Assembly (NCBI RefSeq): GCF_004104375.1
Contig: NZ_QOVM01000003.1
Span: 186,001-250,000 of the forward strand
Direction: 5' to 3'
Length of the DNA: 64,000 nt
Source: Leeuwenhoekiella aequorea
GTDB lineage: Bacteria; Bacteroidota; Bacteroidia; Flavobacteriales; Flavobacteriaceae
Positions within the stretch are counted from its first letter, which is position 1. Every line of letters starts with the position of its first letter. This document shows, piece after piece, positions 23,412 to 32,806 of this stretch. The translations under genes and the position numbers were made by a program. The notes under the pieces are model-generated. The model had not been told where the DNA came from. It ran no database searches and worked only from the letters and a program-made list of their open reading frames with translations.

Positions 23412-24161
23412 ATGAGAAAAAATATCGTAGCCGGTAACTGGAAAATGAATACCGATCTAGCCGAAACTCAAGATCTTATTTCAGGATTAAAAAAAATTGC
23501 AAAAACTTCTAATGCTGAGGTTATTATTGCTCCTCCTTTTGTTAATCTATACAGCGCATTTGAGTCTGTAAAAGGCCTAGACATTACAGTTGCAGCACAA
23601 AATATGCATCAATCAGACTCAGGAGCTTTTACTGGTGAGATAAGTGCTAGTATGTTAAAAAGTATAGGCGTTAACACGGTAATTTTAGGGCACAGTGAAC
23701 GTAGAGCTTTTTTTAACGAGAAAGAAGATTTGCTTGCAGAAAAAGTAAATACTGCACTAGAAAATGATATGACAGTTATCTATTGCTTTGGTGAAGAACT
23801 AAAAGATAGAAAGTTTAGCGAGCACTTTGAGGTTGTACACAAGCAAATTAGCAATGCATTGTTTCATCTAGATGCTTCTGCCTGGGAAAATATTGTATTA
23901 GCCTATGAACCTGTTTGGGCTATAGGAACTGGAGAAACAGCAAGTCCAGATCAGGCTCAGGAAATGCACGCATATATACGTAAAACAATTGCAGATGAGT
24001 ATTCTGAAAATGTTGCCGAGAAAGTTACCATTCTTTATGGAGGAAGTGTTAAACCTAATAATGCTGAAGAAATTTTTTCTAAACCAGATGTAGATGGTGG
24101 TTTAATAGGTGGTGCTTCTCTTAAGGCTGAAGACTTTATGGCTATTGTAAACGCATTTTAA
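23412..24161 (+). CDS. tpiA: Triosephosphate isomerase
   Basis: Interconverts dihydroxyacetone phosphate and glyceraldehyde 3-phosphate. Start is placed at 23412 so that the protein opens with MRKNIVAGNWKMN, the normal N-terminus; the frame extends 15 codons further up without homology. In the resulting 249 residues the catalytic residues are Lys11, His94 (ILGHSERR) and Glu166 (AYEPVWAIGTG), with the phosphate loop LYGGSVKPNN and GGLIGGASL at the end. Followed 9 bp later by prmA. Confidence 0.96.
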   Translation: MRKNIVAGNWKMNTDLAETQDLISGLKKIAKTSNAEVIIAPPFVNLYSAFESVKGLDITVAAQNMHQSDSGAFTGEISASMLKSIGVNTVILGHSERRAFFNEKEDLLAEKVNTALENDMTVIYCFGEELKDRKFSEHFEVVHKQISNALFHLDASAWENIVLAYEPVWAIGTGETASPDQAQEMHAYIRKTIADEYSENVAEKVTILYGGSVKPNNAEEIFSKPDVDGGLIGGASLKAEDFMAIVNAF

Positions 24162-24170
24162 TATATATAA

Positions 24171-25007
24171 ATGGCTGAAGCATATTCTGAATACGAGTTC
24201 AAAGTAAATCCAGTAAATCCCGGGGCAGAAATTCTCATTGCCGAACTAAGTGAACTTGATTTTGAAAGTTTTGATGAGACTGAAGATGGCGTTAAAGCCT
24301 ATATTCTTTCTGCATTAGATAAAACTGATTTATTAAAAGATATTTATTTACTCCAAAATCCGGAATTCGAAATCAGTTACTCGGTGAACCTTATAGAGCC
24401 CGTAAACTGGAACGAAGAATGGGAAAAAAACTTCGAACCTATTGAAGTTGATGGTATTTGCTCTGTAAGGGCTCCTTTTCACCCTAAACCCGATACCGAG
24501 TTTGATATTGTTATTGAACCAAAAATGTCTTTTGGTACTGGTCATCACGAGACCACACATTTAATGATTAAGCATTTGCTTAAACTGGATGTAGAAGGAT
24601 TAAAAACGCTCGATATGGGATGTGGCACCGGTATTCTGGCAATCTTGGCAGCTCTAAAAGGTGCACGACCTGTAGAAGCTATAGACATTGATCCTTGGTG
24701 TTATGAAAACACGATGGAAAATGTAGCCCGCAACGGAGTTGAATTTATTGAAGCATTTGAAGGTGATGTTAAACTAATTGATGGTAAACAATATGACTTG
24801 CTCATTGCTAACATCAATAGAAATATACTTTTAGCAGATATTCCTACCTACGCAAGTTGCCTCACTGAATCAGGAACTCTATTACTCAGCGGTTTTTATA
24901 CTCAGGATATTCCGGCAATTACAGAAGTTTGTAATCAACACGGTCTAAATTTTATCATGAATTTTGAAAAAAATAATTGGGTAGCTTGTAAATTTGTAAA
25001 AAATTAA
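24171..25007 (+). CDS. prmA: Ribosomal protein L11 methyltransferase
   Basis: SAM-dependent trimethylation of ribosomal protein L11. It has 278 residues with an N-terminal substrate-recognition domain (1-110) and a Rossmann methyltransferase domain. SFGTGHHETTHLMIK is the PrmA signature near residue 122, TLDMGCGTGILAILAALKGA is the SAM-binding motif I near 145, AIDIDPWCYENTMEN is motif II and LLIANINRNIL carries the N-I-x-x-N-like motif of the family. Lies between tpiA and clpS. Confidence 0.95.
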   Translation: MAEAYSEYEFKVNPVNPGAEILIAELSELDFESFDETEDGVKAYILSALDKTDLLKDIYLLQNPEFEISYSVNLIEPVNWNEEWEKNFEPIEVDGICSVRAPFHPKPDTEFDIVIEPKMSFGTGHHETTHLMIKHLLKLDVEGLKTLDMGCGTGILAILAALKGARPVEAIDIDPWCYENTMENVARNGVEFIEAFEGDVKLIDGKQYDLLIANINRNILLADIPTYASCLTESGTLLLSGFYTQDIPAITEVCNQHGLNFIMNFEKNNWVACKFVKN

Positions 25008-25032
25008 TATACTGAATTTAAGCTTTTTGCAT

Positions 25033-25308
25033 ATGAGCACTAAAGAAAAGGTACAAGAAGAAGTTGACGTCCTCGAAGCGGAAGATAGAAATAACGAAAT
25101 CATTGTTTACAATGATGATGTAAATACATTTGATCACGTTATAGAAACATTAATACACGTGTGTGAGCATACTCCTATACAAGCAGAACAATGCTCACTT
25201 ATTGTTCACTATAAAGGTAAGTGTACGGTAAAAACCGGCAGCTATGAATACCTCGAGCCAAGATGTAGTGCTCTCTTAGATGCTGGACTTAGCGCCGAAA
25301 TTATTTAG
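25033..25308 (+). CDS. clpS: ClpS adaptor of the ClpAP/ClpCP protease
   Basis: Adaptor that delivers N-degron substrates to the Clp chaperone. Start at the ATG 25033 (MSTKEKV) gives 91 residues; a TTG two codons upstream is possible. IIVYNDDVNTFDHVIETLIH holds the conserved N-D-D-x-x-T-F/MD-H-V motif that binds the N-degron residue, and ALLDAGLSAEII is the usual C-terminal end. Last gene of the run before a strong terminator. Confidence 0.93.
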   Translation: MSTKEKVQEEVDVLEAEDRNNEIIVYNDDVNTFDHVIETLIHVCEHTPIQAEQCSLIVHYKGKCTVKTGSYEYLEPRCSALLDAGLSAEII

Positions 25309-25329
25309 AAAAAACAGAATTTTAATATA

Positions 25330-25358
25330 AAAAGCCTCCTTGTTCAGGAGGCTTTTTT
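25330..25358 (+). terminator. Terminator after clpS
   Basis: Arms AAAAGCCTCCT and AGGAGGCTTTT with a 5-nt loop, then more T. It lies 21 bp after the clpS stop. Confidence 0.92.
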
Positions 25359-25481
25359 CTTATAGATAATTCGGTAGATAAATGGATTTAGTCGATTAAA
25401 TGCAATTATTTAACGTTTAACGGTATTGTTTATCAGATATTTTTTAATAGTTTTCAGAAATCATTAATAAATATCAAATCT

Positions 25482-26351
25482 ATGTTATCAAACACATTTA
25501 AAAAAGTAGCCCTTTTTGGGTTAGGTTGTTCTTTAGTGCTTGCCTCTTGCTCTGAAGATAAAACCGAAGAAGTTGTAGCTGTTACTGAAACCGCTGCAGA
25601 ACTCGAAGTATCACAAGCGATCCTTGATCAAGTAGAAACTTTGGGAATGAATACCAGATATGTAAAGTGGGATTCGTTCTTTTTCCCCGACGGTACTTCA
25701 GAAATGCGCTTATTTTTAGAAGATGACATTGTAGTTACTCCAGAAGAGTTGACAGCTATGGTAAATCTTGAGAGTGCAGAGAAAGGTGTAAAAGGCACAG
25801 ACAAGCAGTACAGAACATCTGCACTGGTTAGTCAAGGCCGCACAATTACAATTGTGGGTTATACCGGCGGTAGCCAGGCTCTAAGTTCTAAAGAACGTAC
25901 AGCACTACAAATGGCGGTAGATAACTACAATAATTTGAGTGGTGTATCTATAACATTCAACCTAACCTTTGGTACGAGTTACCAGAGCCGTGATATGGTT
26001 GTTTATAACAATACCGTAAATAATCCTTCTGGAACTGGTGGTAGTGCCGGGTTTCCAAGTAATGGATTACCTTATAAATATGTACAAATTTATGGTCTTG
26101 CTAATTATAGTACAGACGTTGTAGAGCATGTACTAACACACGAAATAGGTCACTCTGTAGGCTTTAGACATACAGACTGGTTTAGCAGACAAAGCTGTGG
26201 AGACAACGTAAATGAAGGTGGAGATGCAAATCATATTCCGGGAACCCCAACTGGTTATGATTCTACCTCTATTATGTTATCTTGCTTTAGCTCAAGTGCA
26301 AGCGGAGAATTTAATGCTAATGATATTACGGCATTAAATAACATGTACTAG
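25482..26351 (+). CDS. Secreted M57-type (HEIGH) zinc metalloprotease lipoprotein
   Basis: A 289-residue lipoprotein, with Cys23 in L-A-S-C as the lipid anchor. The zinc site is HEIGHSVGFRH at residues 220-230, the H-E-x-x-H-x-x-G-x-x-H pattern of metzincins, and IMLSCFSSS near 265 is a likely Met-turn. The family is the dual-action HEIGH metallopeptidases (M57). Residues 24-110 are a pro-region. It is probably exported and surface attached. Substrates are unknown. Monocistronic between two terminators. Confidence 0.9.
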   Translation: MLSNTFKKVALFGLGCSLVLASCSEDKTEEVVAVTETAAELEVSQAILDQVETLGMNTRYVKWDSFFFPDGTSEMRLFLEDDIVVTPEELTAMVNLESAEKGVKGTDKQYRTSALVSQGRTITIVGYTGGSQALSSKERTALQMAVDNYNNLSGVSITFNLTFGTSYQSRDMVVYNNTVNNPSGTGGSAGFPSNGLPYKYVQIYGLANYSTDVVEHVLTHEIGHSVGFRHTDWFSRQSCGDNVNEGGDANHIPGTPTGYDSTSIMLSCFSSSASGEFNANDITALNNMY

Positions 26352-26370
26352 AAAGATTTAATTCCCCTAG

Positions 26371-26403
26371 AAAAGCCATTTAAAAATTAAATGGCTTTTT
26401 TTT
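26371..26403 (+). terminator. Terminator after the M57 protease gene
   Basis: Arms AAAAGCCATTTAA and TTAAATGGCTTTT with a 3-nt loop, followed by T. Confidence 0.9.
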
Positions 26404-26412
26404 AATTTATTC

Positions 26413-26442
26413 TTGTAGATATCTAAAAAAGACTTATATTTG
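26413..26442 (+). promoter_or_regulatory. Promoter of the tRNA-Arg gene
   Basis: TTG at 26413-26415 and TATATTTG at 26435-26442 are separated by 19 nt, an exact Bacteroidota promoter, 47 bp upstream of the tRNA. Confidence 0.75.
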
Positions 26443-26489
26443 CACCCGCAAAATGAGACAAATATATGGTTCAATTTTGCAAAAATAAA

Positions 26490-26563
26490 GGCCTTGTGGC
26501 GCAACTGAATAGCGCACCTGATTACGGCTCAGGAGGTTCCAGGTTTGAATCCTGGCAAGGTCA
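26490..26563 (+). tRNA. tRNA-Arg (anticodon ACG)
   Basis: The cloverleaf can be folded by hand. Acceptor GGCCTTG pairs with CAAGGTC, D stem GCGC/GCGC, anticodon stem CCTGA/TCAGG with loop TTACGGC giving ACG, and T stem CCAGG/CCTGG. It has 74 nt without an encoded CCA. ACG would be read as ICG after deamination of A34. It has its own promoter and terminator. Confidence 0.95.
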
Positions 26564-26564
26564 C

Positions 26565-26596
26565 AAAAACCACACTTTCTAAGTGTGGTTTTTTTG
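26565..26596 (+). terminator. Terminator after tRNA-Arg
   Basis: Arms AAAAACCACACTT and AAGTGTGGTTTTT with a 3-nt loop, starting 1 nt after the tRNA. Confidence 0.92.
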
Positions 26597-26812
26597 TTAT
26601 ATATACTTCATATCACAAGATATCTGAATATTTGCTTAGTCACTGTTCGGTTATTATTTCCAATTAAATTTTTTTATCCTTCAGAGTATTGTAAGTATTG
26701 CTTTCAATAAATTTTAGTATTTTCCTCAAAATGCCCCAAACACTATACATTGCTGCAAGAATGAATCAGTTTCCGTATACAAATCAGAAAGAGCAAATCC
26801 TTAAAAAATACT

Positions 26813-27967
26813 ATGTCAAAAATCGTATTCAATCTTATATTACTATTTACAGTTTCGGTAATGGTTGCACAAGAAGATGATAGTCCGGATGAGCCTATAA
26901 TCCCTATTAATAAAGCGGGTTTACTAAAAAATATAGATATCACATTTGATATGCGTATGGATTTTCAGGCATATACATTTAGGGGTGGTGATAATTATTA
27001 CAACGGTTTTCAGTTTGAAAACGGATTTACTGCTCTGGGAATTGCTGCTAAAATAAATGATAAGCTAAAATTTAATTTCAGAAATCGGTTTAATAAAGAT
27101 AGTGATGTACAAAGTCTCGATCGATTAGGAAGTAACATCGAACTTGCCTACATAGATGTCAAATTAAGTAACTCGCTTAATATGTATCTGGGTAAAATGA
27201 CCGCTTTTTACGGAGGTTATGAGTATGAGTTTATAGCACGTGATGTTCTTGAATATAATGATATATATGGTAATGCACTCGCCTTTGTTACTGGAGCTGG
27301 CTTGTCGTACAAAGCTTTTGATAATCATAAATTTGGAGTACAAATATTAAATTCCCGTACAGCCTTATATGAGGATCTTTATGGAGATATCATTTCTGAA
27401 AATATACAAGAACCAGACTGGCCGGTATCATTTGTGGGAAACTGGCGCGGAAGTTTCTTTGACGGAAAACTTGAAACCATTTACAGTTTAAGTCATTCTA
27501 CGGAAGTAAAAGATCGTGGCACAACGTTTTTCACTTTAGGTAATAAGTATGAGAATAAGAACCTGACTCTTATGTATGATTTTCATTACAGCTATGAAGA
27601 AATTGATACAAAAGGCATCGTAACAAGCGTAACCAGTGATGAAGTAATTGCAGAAAATGTGACGTATATCGAAAACTGGTTTAGAGGAAAGTATCGTATA
27701 AATCCTAAGTTTGAAGGTTTGCTGACCTTGATGACAAGTAGCGCCTACGACAATGCCGAAACGGGAAAAGACCATATAAGAACAAGCTATGGGATAATCC
27801 CAACCGTTTATTACAGTCCGTTTAAAGACCTCAACGTCAAATTTTACTTTGCCTATATCGGAAGATATTACGATTATTCGGATTACGCCATTAACGAACT
27901 CGGAGCTTCTAGTTTTAATAAGAATGAAGTGCGTATAGGTTTTATAGCACCGCTACTTCTGCTATAA
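26813..27967 (+). CDS. Outer-membrane porin, phosphate-selective porin O/P-like
   Basis: A 384-residue protein with a signal peptide (MSKIVFNLILLFTVSVMVAQ). The mature part alternates aromatic and polar residues in about 16 predicted strands, such as KLKFNFRNRFNKDSD, SLNMYLGKMTAFYGGYEYEF and LNVKFYFAYIGRYYDY. The D-x-x-M-D-F-Q and LGKM elements resemble OprO/P porins, but the family call is by pattern only. An acidic linker (EDDSPDEPIIP) follows the signal. The stop lies 13 bp from the end of a convergent ABC transporter gene. Confidence 0.65.
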   Translation: MSKIVFNLILLFTVSVMVAQEDDSPDEPIIPINKAGLLKNIDITFDMRMDFQAYTFRGGDNYYNGFQFENGFTALGIAAKINDKLKFNFRNRFNKDSDVQSLDRLGSNIELAYIDVKLSNSLNMYLGKMTAFYGGYEYEFIARDVLEYNDIYGNALAFVTGAGLSYKAFDNHKFGVQILNSRTALYEDLYGDIISENIQEPDWPVSFVGNWRGSFFDGKLETIYSLSHSTEVKDRGTTFFTLGNKYENKNLTLMYDFHYSYEEIDTKGIVTSVTSDEVIAENVTYIENWFRGKYRINPKFEGLLTLMTSSAYDNAETGKDHIRTSYGIIPTVYYSPFKDLNVKFYFAYIGRYYDYSDYAINELGASSFNKNEVRIGFIAPLLLL

Positions 27968-27980
27968 AAGATAGAATTTA

Positions 27981-29717
27981 TTAAATGCGAGCTTGATAGG
28001 TAAACAAATTATGATAACGCCCCTCAGAAGCGATAAGTTCGTCGTGTGTACCGCGTTCTGCAATTTGACCATTTTCAATTACCAGAATCTGATCTGCTTT
28101 TCGAATAGTACTTAAGCGATGAGCAATTACAAATGTAGTTCTACCTTTGGTAAGTGTTGCAAGACTTTTTTGAATTAACGCTTCACTTTCAGTATCCAGA
28201 TTTGAAGTGGCTTCATCCAGAATTAAAATTTTAGGATTTGCTAAAACGGCTCTGGCAATTGCAATACGTTGTCGCTGACCGCCAGAAAGTTTAACTCCAC
28301 GCTCCCCTATTAAGGTGTCTAGGCCATCTTCAAAACGATCTGTAAATTCATTAACATAAGCTGCACGTACCGCAGCCTGTAACTCCTCTTCGGTCGCTTG
28401 AGGTCTTGGAAATAAAATATTTTGCTTAATACTTCCTTCAAAAAGAAACTCATCCTGTAAAACCACACCTAGGTTTTTTCTGAAACTATTTAAATCTACT
28501 TTAGTAATATCGTGACCATCTACAGAAATAACACCCTCTTGCGGATTTAGAAATGTTGCTGCTAAACCTGCTATAGTACTTTTTCCCGAACCAGAACTAC
28601 CTACTAATGCCACAACTTCCCCCGGTTTTGCTTCAAAACTTATATTATGTAAAACCTCTTTATTTTCTTCGTAAGAAAACCGAACATTCTCAAAAACTAT
28701 ATGACCTTTAAAGTTTTCCAAAATCTCTGTACGCAGATCCGCATCAGCTTCCGGAGTCATATTCATGAGTTCCTCGGTGCGATCAAGACCTGCCAAGGCT
28801 TCCGTTAATTGGCTTCCTATATTACTCATTTGTACAATAGGAGCAATCATTAACCCCAAGAGAAAAGTAAACGTAAGAAAATCTCCTATTGTAAGCTGGT
28901 CTGTCATAATTTGATAACCGCCTATTCCCATAATTCCAGTTGTTGCCAGACCGAGTAAAAAAGTAGATGAACTGGTCATTAATGCAGTTGCGGTTAGACT
29001 TTTCTTTACATTCTGAAAAAGACGTTCTACACCCTCCTCAAATATTTTATTTTCTTGCTCTTCAGCATTAAATCCTTTAATAACACGTACACCTCCTAAA
29101 GTTTCGGTAAGTCTACCGGTTACTTCCGCATTTATCACCCCTCTATTTCTAAAAATGGGACGTATCTTTTTAAATGCCTTTAGTGCAATCAATGCAAACA
29201 CCGCTAATGGTACTAGAGTAAAAAGCGTCATTGTCCAACTAATACGCAATAATAAGAGAAGCGAAACAACTGCGGTAACCGTACCACCTACTAGTTGCAC
29301 TAAGCCTGTACCTATAAGGTTACGTACACCCTCTACATCACTCATAATACGAGAGACTAATTCTCCTGATTTTGTATTATCAAAAAAGCGAATAGGAAGA
29401 GATAGCACCTTTTTTTGAACTTGAGCACGCAACTCTGAAATCATATACTGAGCTTGTACGCTTAGAATTTTTGTTAAAAGAAACGAGGTGATAGCCTGAA
29501 TTAAAATTGCAAAACCTACAGCAGCCACAAGTAGTTTAAGTAGATCTACTTTTTTATTGGGGATGATATCATCCATTAGATATTTTAAAGATAACGGAGC
29601 AACAAAACTAGCTGCTTTGCTAATCACGATTAAGATTAAACCAATAAATACCAGCTTTCTTCTGGGCCAGATAATCGTTTTAAAAGCACTTAAAATGCTT
29701 ACTTTTTCTTTTGACAT
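27981..29717 (-). CDS. MsbA-like ABC exporter, fused membrane and ATPase domains
   Basis: A 578-residue half-transporter. Six membrane helices fill residues 15-300. The ATPase has Walker A GSSGSGKST near residue 375, Q-loop VVLQDEFLFEGS, signature LSGGQRQRIAIARA and Walker B ILILDEATSNLD. It would act as a dimer exporting lipids or hydrophobic compounds. It is one of two such genes in the window; this one has the canonical signature motif. No operon partner is seen, so the substrate cannot be inferred. Confidence 0.9.
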   Translation of the reverse strand: MSKEKVSILSAFKTIIWPRRKLVFIGLILIVISKAASFVAPLSLKYLMDDIIPNKKVDLLKLLVAAVGFAILIQAITSFLLTKILSVQAQYMISELRAQVQKKVLSLPIRFFDNTKSGELVSRIMSDVEGVRNLIGTGLVQLVGGTVTAVVSLLLLLRISWTMTLFTLVPLAVFALIALKAFKKIRPIFRNRGVINAEVTGRLTETLGGVRVIKGFNAEEQENKIFEEGVERLFQNVKKSLTATALMTSSSTFLLGLATTGIMGIGGYQIMTDQLTIGDFLTFTFLLGLMIAPIVQMSNIGSQLTEALAGLDRTEELMNMTPEADADLRTEILENFKGHIVFENVRFSYEENKEVLHNISFEAKPGEVVALVGSSGSGKSTIAGLAATFLNPQEGVISVDGHDITKVDLNSFRKNLGVVLQDEFLFEGSIKQNILFPRPQATEEELQAAVRAAYVNEFTDRFEDGLDTLIGERGVKLSGGQRQRIAIARAVLANPKILILDEATSNLDTESEALIQKSLATLTKGRTTFVIAHRLSTIRKADQILVIENGQIAERGTHDELIASEGRYHNLFTYQARI

Positions 29718-29846
29718 ATAGCTATTGTTTGGAGCAAAAGTGCTTTATAATTTTATTTCCATCCTACAAGTATTTGATGTTACGTAGAACGTCTACTTAA
29801 TAGTCGTTATACTTAATGAATATTATCAGATTAAAGAGAACTATTA

Positions 29847-29880
29847 AAAAAAAGAAACCCCCACGTTATCGTAGGGGTTT
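29847..29880 (-). terminator. Terminator after the M16 protease gene
   Basis: Arms AAACCCC and GGGGTTT plus an inner ACG/CGT pair around a TTAT loop. On the minus strand the stem is followed by C and nine T. Closes the SusC/SusD/M16 operon. Confidence 0.88.
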
Positions 29881-29902
29881 GTAATTCCAGTAGGATCTTA
29901 GC

Positions 29903-32722
29903 CTATTCTTCTGGTAGTAAAATAAACTCCGCATAATTTGATTCGTCAAAATAGGTGCGAGCTGCTTGCATAAAAAAGTCAGAATCAATCTTAGCAATTT
30001 CTTCCTCATAATTTAAAAAGCTGTCATACTCACGACCTAGCTCGTATGCTTCTCTAATTTTTGAAATCCAGAATGAATCATATTTTAAAAACTCTTCTGT
30101 ATTGCTTAATTCAGCTTCTTTGATTTTAGCTACATTTTCTTGAGAGACTCCGTTTTTCTTCATCGCATTAATCTCCTCAAAAACCTTCTGTTTTAGTGCT
30201 TCAACATTTTCTGGCGCACACGTAAACCGTACTTCCATTCTGTACCAGTCATAAGGTCTGTCTGTCGTGAAACCACTTACACGCACACCATAAACACCAC
30301 CCATATTTTCACGTAATTCTTCAGTAAGCCTTATTTTTAAAACCTTTGCAAGAAGGTTAAGCTTTTTCAATTTTTCTGGTGAATAATCGAGGGTTCCGGT
30401 AAAACGCATATCTACCTGAGCTTTATCATCTATTCCTTTTTTAACCGTTTTTTCTATTTTACCTGTAGCACGACGTAATCCTATATCTCTCCAATTACTT
30501 TTTTCTTTTACGTTAGAGGGCAAGCTAGCGAGATAAATAGTTGCTAATTCCTTAATTTGATCAGGATCAAAATTTCCTGAAAGTATAAACGTAAATTCAT
30601 TTGCATTAGAAAAACGTTCTTTATAAAATGCAAATACCTCATCGAGATTAAGCTCTGCTTCTATCTGCTCTTCCTCAAGTGGAATTGCTCTTAAATGATT
30701 ATTCATCATTGTTTTTGCAATTACTTTTTCAAAGTAAGAACCAGGATTGTCATCAGAATCTTTGTAAAGCGACATTAAACGCTTTTTATGAGAACCAAAG
30801 GTATTAGCATCTTTATTAGGCGCTGTAAAGTACAGATAAATCATTTGAAACATTCGTTCTAAATCCTCACGGTTACTACTTGCAGAGATTAGCTCATCGT
30901 AATAATTTATATATGGAGTTACAGATACATCCTTACCCATATTTAATTTCTGTAGCTGTACATTCGAAATTCCATTTACACCACTTTCAGAAATAATTCG
31001 CCCAGCTTCCCGTGCAGATACATACATCTCATCTGGAGCTACAGAACTACCTCCCGGTCTAAAACCACGCACAGCAATCATATCGTTTTGAAAGGTTGTA
31101 GGTTTTACAATAACCGTTACACCATTTTCAAATTTCCAGGTAGTAACATCAACTTTCTTATTATAGGATGTTTTACTCAATTTACCTGCTTGAGGTTTAG
31201 TTTTCATTAAAGCCACATTCGCCATATTATCTACATAAGGCTGTAATTTTAATGTTCTGGCTTCATCGAGAATGTCTAGAAGTTGTGCTTCTGAAAGAAG
31301 TTTGTTAGCATTCTTATCGGCCGCATTTAATATAACAGCGACATCAGTAGAATTTACCCAAGTATTAGCAATTGCATTTACTTCTTTTAATGTAATTGTA
31401 GGTAAGATCTGCTCATAAAAATTAAATCTAAAATCTTCACTAACAACGGGATCTTCAAAAGTGAAGTTATCTATTAATGCTTCAACATATACGCGATTAG
31501 GTATTTTATCAGATTCGGTTTTAAACAGAGTTGCATTCTGAAGAACTTTTGCTTTATATCGCTCCAGCTCTGATGCTGTAAACCCAAATCGTTTTGCACG
31601 CTCGCTTTCAGCAATTACCGCTTTAATACCTTTTTCTATGCCGTTTTCTTTTAAATCTGCTCTTAAATAGTAGCTGTCCTTATTTCCTAAGAAAAATCCT
31701 ATTCCTGCAGTTGCACTTAAAAATGGCGCATCGCTATCCTGAGTTATCTCACTTAAACGCTCCCGTAACATTCCAGAGTATAAAATTTCTAAAAGTGACG
31801 TTTTATAATCCTTATAACTCAACGTCTTTTCGTGCTCTTTTTTAAAGTAAAAGGCTACAGTAGTTTTTTGAGTTTCCTCATCTGTAATTACTTTTGCAAC
31901 CGGTTTTTTTGACGTTTCAATTTTATAGACGGTACGATCTTTTGCCTCTGAAACCACGTCAAGATCACTAAATAATTCTTTGACCTGAGCTTCTGCCTCT
32001 TTTGCATCAAAATCTCCAACAAGAACAAGAGCCATTAAATCTGGTCTGTACCAGTCTCTATAAAAGCGCTTCATTGCATCGTAATCTGAATTCAGTATAA
32101 CATCAAGACTACCTATAGGAAGCCTACTTGCATATCGTGCATTATTTGTAATAACCGGTATAGATTGATCATACATTCTAGATGCTGCACCACTACGCGC
32201 TCTTAATTCTTCTGCTACTACTCCACGCTCATTATCGATCTCCTCATTAGAAAATGTAATACCTCCTGCCCAGTCTTTTAATATTTGCATGCTGGTATCA
32301 AAAATCTCCTGGTCATCTGTAGGTACAGTAAGTTTGTAAACAGTCTCGTCAAATCCTGTATGTGCGTTTAAATCTGCACCAAACTCCACTCCTATACTCT
32401 GCAAATAATCGATTAGTTCATTCTTTTTGAAGCTGTCTGTACCATTAAAAGCCATATGCTCCACAAAATGAGCTAATCCTAACTGATCTTCATCTTCCAG
32501 AATTGAACCTGCATTTATTACAAGTCGTAATTCTGCTTTATCTTCTGGTCTTGAATTTTCTTTAATATAATAGGTTAACCCATTATCTAAAGTCCCTTTT
32601 ATTACAGAAGGATCCAGAGGCAGCTGCTGCTCCAGATTAGAAAAATTGGTTTGCGCTTGAGTAGCTACTGTACCGCAAAGTGTTAATAACGCGACACTAA
32701 GTGTCTTTACTAATCGAATCAT
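29903..32722 (-). CDS. Secreted M16 (pitrilysin/insulinase) zinc peptidase
   Basis: A 939-residue zinc peptidase with a signal peptide (ALLTLCGTVATQAQ). The inverted zinc motif HFVEH is at residues 85-89 in AHFVEHMAFNGT, and ERGVVAEELRAR near 165 supplies the distal Glu. Two M16 halves follow each other: the first is the active half, and the second (about residues 515-939) lacks the motif. It starts 84 bp after SusD, with no gene between, so it looks like the last gene of an uptake operon. I infer degradation of imported or surface-bound peptides. Confidence 0.9.
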   Translation of the reverse strand: MIRLVKTLSVALLTLCGTVATQAQTNFSNLEQQLPLDPSVIKGTLDNGLTYYIKENSRPEDKAELRLVINAGSILEDEDQLGLAHFVEHMAFNGTDSFKKNELIDYLQSIGVEFGADLNAHTGFDETVYKLTVPTDDQEIFDTSMQILKDWAGGITFSNEEIDNERGVVAEELRARSGAASRMYDQSIPVITNNARYASRLPIGSLDVILNSDYDAMKRFYRDWYRPDLMALVLVGDFDAKEAEAQVKELFSDLDVVSEAKDRTVYKIETSKKPVAKVITDEETQKTTVAFYFKKEHEKTLSYKDYKTSLLEILYSGMLRERLSEITQDSDAPFLSATAGIGFFLGNKDSYYLRADLKENGIEKGIKAVIAESERAKRFGFTASELERYKAKVLQNATLFKTESDKIPNRVYVEALIDNFTFEDPVVSEDFRFNFYEQILPTITLKEVNAIANTWVNSTDVAVILNAADKNANKLLSEAQLLDILDEARTLKLQPYVDNMANVALMKTKPQAGKLSKTSYNKKVDVTTWKFENGVTVIVKPTTFQNDMIAVRGFRPGGSSVAPDEMYVSAREAGRIISESGVNGISNVQLQKLNMGKDVSVTPYINYYDELISASSNREDLERMFQMIYLYFTAPNKDANTFGSHKKRLMSLYKDSDDNPGSYFEKVIAKTMMNNHLRAIPLEEEQIEAELNLDEVFAFYKERFSNANEFTFILSGNFDPDQIKELATIYLASLPSNVKEKSNWRDIGLRRATGKIEKTVKKGIDDKAQVDMRFTGTLDYSPEKLKKLNLLAKVLKIRLTEELRENMGGVYGVRVSGFTTDRPYDWYRMEVRFTCAPENVEALKQKVFEEINAMKKNGVSQENVAKIKEAELSNTEEFLKYDSFWISKIREAYELGREYDSFLNYEEEIAKIDSDFFMQAARTYFDESNYAEFILLPEE

Positions 32723-32806
32723 ATTTATTTTTTAGGGTAAAAGGATTGCCCGCAGCAATTGCAAGCAATCCTGTAATTAGGAATATAGTTGGCTAATCCT
32801 CAAGTA